Shown here: piece by piece, positions 36,180 to 44,900 of the stretch | Position numbering within the stretch: the stretch's first letter is position 1 | Layout of the letters: each line of letters begins with the position of its first letter | Assembly: GCA_039105265.1 (NCBI GenBank) | Contig: JAPFFF010000007.1 | Location: 4,588,001 to 4,652,000 of the forward strand | DNA length: 64,000 nt | Direction of reading: 5' to 3' | From: Tritrichomonas musculus | Lineage: Eukaryota; Parabasalia; Tritrichomonadida; Tritrichomonadidae | Made by a program: the position numbers and the translations under genes | Notes under the pieces: generated by a model | What the model saw: the letters and a program-made list of their open reading frames with translations, nothing else | What the model was told of the DNA's origin: nothing | The model's database searches: none

Positions 36180-36339
36180 CAGGCCTTGTTCTACAACAGA
36201 TTATGGAGGCTAATTAAAATTTAAACCCTGTGGATAAGTTTTTCGTTAATTTTCAAAATGAGGTTTAGAGCTTGGTTCTTGGTATTGGGAGACCTAGAAA
36301 AATTATTCGACCCGCCATTCCTAACATACATATACTACT
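36172..36339 (-). repeat. Mav2 right terminal repeat, outer part only
   Basis: 168 bp matching the outer end of the left Mav2 repeat with a few substitutions, ending CATATACTACT. The inner part, from the CGCTAAACAC block onward, is missing and replaced by R2. Followed by TTGGGT at 36340..36345. Confidence 0.85.
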
Positions 36340-36345
36340 TTGGGT

Positions 36346-36442
36346 CCTTAATTAAAACATAGTTGTCGTAATCTTGGATAGTGCATCCATTAAAAGTAAA
36401 TGTTCTCTCTGTTGGTATCTGTATGGTATCTTTAAAAGACAT
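36346..36442 (-). pseudogene. 5' part of R1 small gene split by Mav2
   Basis: ATG at 36440..36442 on the minus strand; the frame is open to the Mav2 boundary and continues at 6544..6381. Begins MSFKDTIQIPTERTFTFNG. The two pieces total 87 codons with stop. See the 3' part for the homology to R2. Confidence 0.7.
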
Positions 36443-36730
36443 TTATGCGGAAATAAAAATAACCAAATACTATAACGAATATTTGCGACACGATTAATTG
36501 CTATTTTTTAAATTTATAACTATATTTTATTTTTGGAATCCACAAAGGAACAACATTGTAAGAAACACATAGAGGAATCTATATGCAATATCTGGTGTGT
36601 AGGAAAATCGACGGACCCAATAAATAAAGTTGCCAACGATGCGATTAATTAGATTTCCTTCCACATTCCATTTCGAACATATTACTACCATACATTTCCA
36701 GGTTGTGTATTTGTTAGTATTTGTAAGATA
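36443..36730. other. Right remnant of R1 or chromosomal flank
   Basis: No supported gene. A 68-residue minus-strand frame (36527..36733) has a hydrophobic C-terminus but no recognisable feature. The right border of R1 was not found; no inverted copy of its left flank is visible here. Confidence 0.4.
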
Positions 36731-36881
36731 CATCTATGGTTATAGAATACATCTATATTTATAGAATACATCTATATTTATAGAATACATCTATATTTAT
36801 AGAATACATCTATATTTATAGAATACATCTATATTTATAGAATACATCTATATTTATAGAATACATCTATATTTGTAGAAC
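36731..36881 (+). repeat. Eight 19-bp tandem repeats
   Basis: Unit CATCTATATTTATAGAATA repeats with an exact 19-bp period from 36731; the first and last units are slightly diverged. A minisatellite at the boundary between R1 remnants and rearranged chromosomal sequence. Confidence 0.85.
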
Positions 36882-36889
36882 CCATTGAT

Positions 36890-37372
36890 TTGGTGAATAA
36901 TTTATGTGAGGTTCATAATTATGTCATGGATAGATTGGATGAGATACCTGCAGGCGATTCAAATTTTGTCAGTGAGGCAGGTATCGATGAATTCATAATT
37001 ACAAACAAGGATGTATCTTCATTAACAAATACCATTAATAATATCGAATGTAACCTATTAGTTATTAATGTTCCTGATGAACAAAAACAAGCCTTCCTCA
37101 GTTACAATAGACCAATTTTCAAAATTGTGTTACGAAAGAATGTTATATATGATAGCAAAGGCAGATATATTAAAGAGTTCTATATTGTATCCAAAAATAA
37201 TAAGATAGTGTGTCCAGTAATCAAATTTGATTCGTCGATACCTGCCTCACTGACAAAATATTGTGTTAAAATATTGTATCCAAAAAATAATAAGATAGTG
37301 TGTCCAGGTATCGATGAATTCATACATCCACTCATATCATCATTTATTTCTTGGCTTAAGATGCAAGATTGA
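36890..37372 (+). pseudogene. Rearranged open frame with internal duplications
   Basis: A 160-codon frame without a convincing ATG start. It carries a 24-bp segment (36963..36986) that returns inverted at 37236..37259, and a GGTATCGATGAATTCATA segment repeated directly near 37308. A TAATAAGATAGTGTGTCCAG stretch occurs twice (about 37200 and 37290). It looks like scrambled gene fragments; the 3' end overlaps a minus-strand surface-protein relic. Confidence 0.35.
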
Positions 37373-38150
37373 AGGACAAGTTTAATATTTTCACCCTTAT
37401 AACTAATGATGCCTTTGTCATTTGACATTATAACACATTCATCAATAGTTAAACAAAATGTATCTGCCGATTCTAAATATATTGCTTCTGTTAATGCATT
37501 ATCACTTCCAAATATATTACATCTATCAACAACTTTGTCAAAGCATGGTTTGTTGTTATAGTTATCTGTTAAAAAGAAACTAAGGCAATGACAATTCATA
37601 ATTGTATTAAATGCAAAAGCGAAACCGTTTGGTAAATCTGTCATATTTAAACATTTGTAATAATGGTCACCATTTTTACAAAATGTATTACATATTGTAT
37701 AAATGATAACAAATACAAAAAAGTCTTCATCTTTGCAATCGTAATAAAAGAAAGAGTAACCATTATCACATTCTGAATGAAAACAGCAAGTATGTGTCTT
37801 TGTTAAACGGCGGCAACTTTATAAAAATTAAATTCCTTTTTGTGATGTACAGTTTATAAATGTTGTATCTGTAATATAATGTGATCTATCAACTGCATTT
37901 ACAAATATTACATGTGGGGTTGAAAGACTATTAGTGTGAACTTGGTCGAATGTGCATATCATTATTGAAACAAACATCTCTTGATTTGGCATATCTAATT
38001 GTTCTTTAAATGTAATATTTTGATATGTTTTACTATCATTTTCTAGTTTTATGCTATTGTCGATATTAAGAATACCTCCAAGACCTTTTATAATGATGAA
38101 CTTTGAATATGAAGCTTTTGTTGATTGTAAAAAAGTAATGTTGTTATGTA
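37310..38150 (-). pseudogene. Decayed Cys-containing surface-protein gene
   Basis: On the minus strand, at least three frames in succession carry protein-like sequence: ITFLQSTKASYSKFIIIKG and FINCTSQKGI near 37850-38140, a Cys-rich stretch near 37700-37800, then MTDLPNGFAFAFNTIMNC to ITLDE-like CVIMSNDKGIISYKGENIK (37644 down). The style, short beta-helix turns with NCTS and CxI motifs, resembles the large extracellular beta-helix proteins of trichomonads. Frameshifts and a stop make it a pseudogene. The MITE at 38156 abuts its 5' side. Confidence 0.5.
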
Positions 38151-38155
38151 ATGCC

Positions 38156-38395
38156 CATGGTATTTTTCACAAAAGTGCAAAAAAGTTCTAGCCGATTTTT
38201 TCTGAAGTACGATACAGGGTCAATATTGACCTTAATCGTTGGGGGCAAAAAATATCTCTTTTTTTTTTTTTTTTTTGGAATACTTATCGCCCCCGATACT
38301 AATTGACCACAGAGGTTAAGGTCAATATTGACCTTGTATCGTACATAAGAAAAAAAAGTTCGAAACTTTTTTGCACTTTTGCAAAAAATACCATG
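38156..38395. mobile_element. 240-bp MITE with long imperfect inverted repeats
   Basis: Arms begin CATGGTATTTTT and pair over about 80-90 bp with mismatches. They include GTACGATACARGGTCAATAT, then a GC-richer block and a central T-tract. No coding sequence. The fold-back structure marks a non-autonomous DNA element; the target duplication was not resolved. Confidence 0.75.
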
Positions 38396-38988
38396 AGCTA
38401 CTCATGCTTTTTTCATATTTTTTCAAGATAAAAAAATTATAAACGTATTATTTTAATATAAGTTGATTATGACTTTTATTATAAGCATTGACTAATAAAC
38501 AAGCATGCGCAAATATTTTTTAAACTATCAGTCATTCTTTTCGTTACATGCTAGCAAGGAAAACTAAAATTATCATTATAATTCAAAATGAAATATTAAC
38601 TAAATTAAAATCAAATGTGTAATCCGGGTGAATTATAATAAATATAAAACTGTATCTCTTCTAATAAAATGAATTTTTTGTGATTTTGAAAGAAAATAAT
38701 TTCAAATATCAATAATATTGGCGAAATTTTGAAATTTGGGTAATTAATTGTTTTAGAATAATAAAATGATGGCGTAAAAATACTTTAGGCTGATTGTTTA
38801 TTTTGTGGATGCTTAAATATCGCCAATATCAAATATTAATAATATCGTCATTTAAAATGAGGGCGTAAAAATAAAACTTTTATTTATATTTTATATTTTG
38901 GTATCATTATTATTTTCTCCCCAAGGTTATTTTTTTCCAATGATGACTTTCAATTAATAAAATGAATAAATAATTTGTTTATTAAAAC
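38396..38988. other. AT-rich gap downstream of the M60 gene
   Basis: No gene seen. A segment near 38700-38780 and one near 38820-38880 share motifs (AATATTGGCGA or its complement, ATGAKGGCGTAAAAATA), probably a degenerate duplication. Confidence 0.5.
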
Positions 38989-41900
38989 TTATGGAAGATT
39001 AAATTGTGAATTATTATTATCATCGTCATTTGAAATAACGTTAATTTGAGCAGGTATTTCTTCAATGACGATATTATTTCTCTTTTTAGCAATAAAAATA
39101 GCCACACCAACAATAATTGTAGCTACAGCTACAATTGGAACTAGAATATCCACAAATAACTCCCAATAATTAGATTTATCAATCTTTAAATCATCAGAGT
39201 AATTAAATATTTGATTGTTCAAGTCAATATTCAAGAAATTATTATTTGAATGTGAGTGTAAAGCTTTTTTCGAATTTATGTTTAAAGCTCTATTAGAATC
39301 ATTTGCAAATTTACATTTTTTCACAGTTAATTTAGGACCATTTTTATCAATAACTTCACCGTCAATATAATAAGAATTCTTATCTAATTGACCATAAAAT
39401 TTACAATTTCTAATTTCATAAGAAGATCCTTTATTACCAAGAGTATAGAATAAACAACTTCTTGAATTAATATTACTTTCAAATTCACAATTATTAATTA
39501 ATACAAATCCTTGTGATGATGAAAGTACTGATTTAATAGAACTATGTTTTTGTGTAAGCGCATTATAATTATTATAAATTTTAACTGCATCGCCTTCATT
39601 ATCTATTAATGTATTAGATTCTAAAAATCCTCTTAGAGAAGTAATGAAAATAGCACTTCCACCATAAAATTTACTATCAGTGTTTTCTCTTGTTAATAAT
39701 GCAGTATTATTAGTGAACAAACAATTCTTTATATTAATTGGATATCGTATTGAAGATGAATATACATAAATTGCGCCACCATATTTTGCTTTACATTTAT
39801 TAAGTGTAAGTCCATCTAATACAACTTCATTTTGATAACTATATTTATTATAAATAAATATTGCACCTCCTGCTTCAGTAGAATTACAAAGTTCAAAATA
39901 ATTGCTGTAACATTTTAATCCTGCATTAACTATATGAATTGCACCACCATTTTCATGATAACTTATATTAATAAATTTAGATACTTTAATGTTAACTAAG
40001 ATTGCATCAAAGTTATCAACAACTTTTTCATATCGTGATGAATTGAGATCATTTTCTATTATATTGATTTCATTTGGTGTTGTTTCAATTGGTGTAGGTG
40101 TTGGTGTTGCCGATGGTGTAGGTGTTGGTGGTGGTGTATTTGTTGGTGGCGGTGTATTTGTTGGTGGTGGTGTATTTGTTGGTGGCGGTGTATTTGTTGC
40201 CAATGGTGACATTGTGGGTGATGCAACAAGACTATAGACAGAAACAAATGTAATTTCGCCACATGATGCAGTGTAATCATTACCAAAACTAACATCAAGT
40301 GTAATTTCAGCGAATTCAAGTTTGATTTTATCACACCATAATGGTTGTGAAAATACAAATTGAACTCGATCCCAAATATCTGTTGTGGCTGGAGTTCCTC
40401 TGAAAACGGAATGAAGTTTGAATGGTTCTTCTCCATTAGAAATATATACTTTGAATACAAGTGGAAAACCATCATATCGTCGAGTTCTTGGTGTATCATT
40501 CCATTTGGTTGAATATGCTGGATCCAAAAGAATCGCTTCAAGATATTGAGGCTTGTTAAATGTAACGATAATATTATTCTTAAATGTATTTGTATTAACT
40601 TCTTTTGATGCCCAAAAAGATTGTGTATTTCCATCAAATGCATTTGCTAATGGTGTATTATTTTGTGATCCTCCTTCTGATACAGCTGTAAAGAATGTAT
40701 TAGGAACTTTATGATCTGATGTATATCGTGAACCAATAACATAATTTCCTGTACCTTCAACTGTTATTAATTCATCATAATCAATTGGTGATTGAGTTGG
40801 TGATGGAGTAGGTGATTGTGAGGCTGACTGAGTTGGTGATTGTGAGGCTGATTGGGTTGGTGATTGCGAAGCTGATTGAGTTGGTGATTGTGAAGCTGAT
40901 TGAGTTGGTGATTGCGAAGCTGATTGGGTTGGTGATTGTGAAGCTGATTGGGTTGGTGATTGTGAAGCTGATTGGGTTGGTGATTGTGAGGCTGACTGAG
41001 TTGGTGATTGTGAGGCTGATTGGGTTGGTGATTGTGAGGCTGATTGGGTTGGTGATTGCGAGGCTGATTGAGTTGGTGATTGTGAAGCTGATTGAGTTGG
41101 TGATTGGGTTGGTGTTTCAGTGGCTGGTATAGCTTCAATATAATAAATAAAACTTGACATAAATGAGCCACTGCCACTGCCACGGATTTTAAATGATCCT
41201 GTAGTAGGAGTTAATTCAGATGGTGTTTCATAATGAAGAATGAAATTAGCTTCGCTTCCTTGACTACTGGCTCTTCCTATAATGCTTCCAAATGTAATAT
41301 TTGCTCCATCACCCCAGCTATATCGTGATCCATATAGCCAAACATGATCACTACTGATATTATATGACATTTCTGAATTAGATCCTTCAACATATCGTTT
41401 AAGTCCTCCAAATCCATCTGATTCACACTTGACTGATCCACTTGTTTTAGTAAATTCGGTGATATCAACTCGAATAGCTTTGATTGATGGCCAAAATGTG
41501 AATTTATATATTTCAAATGCATCACCAATTCCAACTGCTCGAATAGTATGATCACCATATGTTAAAATATCGGATGTGAATTGATGTGCATGCTTTTCTT
41601 CAGTATCACGTCGTTGATTAAATTCACATATTAATTCATTATCAACATAAATATTATATCGACCAAGTGTTGGGCCATATGATCCATATATTTGGAATTT
41701 TTCTCCTCGGAAACTGTATTCAAATGAATCATCAGTATTAGTTAATTTACATGATTCGCCACATGTTGATGATATTGCATTAGATGGGCATTCTTGATTA
41801 TTTCCTTTTAATGATGGACATGTTGTTATTGTTGAACATTCTTTATTTCCTGCCACTGTCATTGAACTTATAGGAATTGATATAGGAATACTGACTGGTG

Positions 41901-44900
41901 AGTTAATATCAGGTTCTTCTGGTGTTGGTTCTTGAGTTATAGGTGCTGGAGATTGTGAAGGGAAATTATGATAAGGATAAGTTGTGAACATTACATTTAC
42001 CAAAGAAATTTTATATTCAGTAGCCATAATTTTAATTTCATGTTCTTTATATTGTAGTTCAGAAGATTGATAAAGAAGAACAGGTTTATTATCTTGAGCA
42101 ATTTCAGCAGATTGTCTTTCATTAATAACAATAGGATCATTTTCATCAATAATTAATTGAAATTCACCAACATCATTACCACGAACTCCAGTAATCCAAA
42201 ATCTAGTGCCAAAGAATCTAAAAGTTATATAAGCATCAACATCATTAGTATAAAATATATTAGGAGTTGAAGTTGTATCAACTAACCAAAATTCAGATGA
42301 ATCAACAGCATCATCATAAGTTAATGTAAAACCTCCTTCTTTAGGAAGTGGATCAACATAAACTCCACCAAATGCAATAGAATGTACATCATTAGTTCCA
42401 TTATGTTCAATTTCAATAGTATGTTCACCATAAGAAAGATCATTAGAAGTAAATACAATTCCTGCTTCTCTAAAATCTCCACCTGAATTAAAGTTTGGTG
42501 TTGCAACTATTTTATTATCAATCCAAATATTAGCAGGTCCTGAATTAGCTTGTTTCCATGCTAATACATGAACTTTAGTACCAATAAAAGTTACTTTAGC
42601 TTTAGCTCCAGAATTTCTTGTATATGAACCATGATCAGCAGAAGCTTTGTTAACACAAACAGCTCCTTCAATTGGATATTCCCATTGAGTATATTCAAAT
42701 TTATCACAAGTAATATTAATTAATCCTTCTGTATTATTTAATATAGCTGCGTTTGGTGTTGCTACAGGCTGTGGACTTGTTGATATATCTTCAGTTGGTG
42801 GTATTGTAATTTCAAAAGGTAGTGTTTCTGAAGGAGTTGGTGTTTTAATTTCTTCAGGTGGAATATAATTAAGTAAGAAAATTTTTCTAGAAGAAGGATT
42901 TCTAGCTTTATCTAAATCAAATGATTCATTTTCAGTAACATTTGCAAATACAATTTTAAGTTTATCACATTCTAATCTATTAGGAAAAGCATATTTAAAT
43001 CTTAACCAAGAAGTAGATGTTGGAACCTCACCTGAAAATCTATATTTAAGTTGATATGGGCCATTATTAATAGATGAATAAACATGTAATTTAAATGGAA
43101 ATCCATCAAAATAACGATTAGGTGGTCTTGAACGATATGCAGGTTCAAAAAGAATTGCATCTAAAGTATAAGTTCTCTTGAATTCAAATATAATATATGG
43201 TTGAAATGTTTCTGAAACTGGTCTATGACCAACCCAATGTAAATTATTATTAGTATTGAGAGCATTACTAATTGGATAATTAGTTAAATCACCTGAAGTT
43301 TTGCATGTAAAGGAAGTAGTTGAAATTAATCTTTGATTTACAAAATCATCATTATTATAATTTCCTTCAGCTTTTTCAAATGGAATTTCATCAGGAATTG
43401 GTTCAGGTGAATATGTTGGAAATGGTGATTGTGAAGCTGACTGAGTTGGTGATTGTGATGGAGATTGTGTTGGTAATGGTGATTGGGTTGGTGGCATTAT
43501 ACAATTTAAATTATTTTCTGTTTTTGATTCATTAAAATGAATAGATTCAAAACCAGTTACATATTGTAATTTTTTAGCTATCTTATCATAATTGAAATCT
43601 TTAATAAAAGATTCAGCTTTATAATTATTACCATTAGATTGTAATATATCTTCTTGAATATATTCAAAATAAGCAATTTCACCATTTTCAAATATTACAT
43701 TTACCCATACATTATCTGAAACTAAACATGATACAGATTCGCTATTAGAACAAGTATGATATAATTTAATGCTTCCACTAATAACAGGACAATCAAAAGT
43801 TAATGCAACGTTGTTATTTGATTGACCAGCAGAAGGTAATTCTGGTTGAATTAATTCAGGTGAAGGAGAGGGTGATGGAGTATCTTCAGCATAAAATAAA
43901 TCTTCTTTAATAGGTGGTAATTCATCAAGATAATAAGATTCATCTACTGGTATAGAACTATTAATTATTATAAATGAATCAATATTAGTACCTGAAATAT
44001 CTTCAACTACAACTTCATGTTCAGTATTTTCTAAATTAGTAACAATATAAACACATTGAACTCTTGTTTCAGGTTCATCTAATCTAATCCTACCAATCTT
44101 TTGACCATCAACATAAACAAAAAATCGACCATAATCAGGTGATTTATATGCATTTATACCAAATGAAGTACCATTAAATTTAAATGAAGCTTTAGATGGC
44201 AAATTTGTATTTACAATAGATTTATAAATTTTACCAAAATTAGCTGATGGATAATGTATTACCTCCCAACCATTATATAAAGTAACTGTGTTATTATCAA
44301 TTGGTACTAATCTACCTTGATATTGTTGAGTAAATTGAATATATCTAAAACTAAGTAAATCTCTTCCATCTGTACAATGAGTTTTATAAACTTCTAATTT
44401 ATAATAACGAAATGATTGTAATTCAAAATCAACAAAAACATTATTATCATGATCTTGTGCATTAGTTACATTAGCAATTAATTTAAGATTATTTCTATCT
44501 GTTCCAACATATAAAAGAAAATCTTTTGCATTAAATTTTTCATTACTAAAACCAAAAATGGTCACATAATTTGCAGTAATTTCTGAGCCTAAATCAATGA
44601 CAACACGGAATGGATTAGTTGAATTAATAAAATTAGGCCATGTTTTAATTCCATTATCTGTATTTGAATCAACCATATTTTCTAAATTATAAAGATAACC
44701 CCATTGTTTATAATTTCTTTCTAAAATAGTACCAGTAAATGGCTTGTTTAATGCAAATGCTTGAGCCCATAATTTAGGATATCTATTTTCAGGATAAAAA
44801 TCAGGATCTGGTTGATAATCTACACCTTTAGCATTATGAACACTATCAATTATAACATTTCCATCTTCTTGTAATTGACCTATACCAATTTCAGCAAAAC

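Larger units (their letters stand above)
6545..36339 (+). mobile_element. Mav2: gutted Maverick/Polinton holding Mav1 and R2
   Basis: Defined by AGTAGTATATG...CATATACTACT ends and TTGGGT duplications. Subtracting Mav1 with its duplication (22,460 bp) and R2 (4,561 bp) leaves only about 2.8 kb of Maverick sequence: a left terminal repeat, two pieces of one polymerase B gene, and 168 bp of the right terminal repeat. Capsid, integrase and ATPase genes are absent. Either R2 replaced the interior before this copy inserted, giving a non-autonomous composite, or R2 entered later with a large deletion. Confidence 0.85.

Noticed and set aside
6545-36339. Mav2 as a complete second virus
   Set aside because: Only termini and part of the polymerase remain; all other genes in the interval belong to Mav1 or R2.
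36731-36881. CRISPR-like or telomeric array
   Set aside because: A simple 19-bp tandem minisatellite without spacers or a telomere motif.
40767-41183. Long open frames on both strands across the M60 repeat
   Set aside because: Their length comes from the 24-bp repeat being stop-free in several frames; the minus-strand M60 frame is the coherent one.
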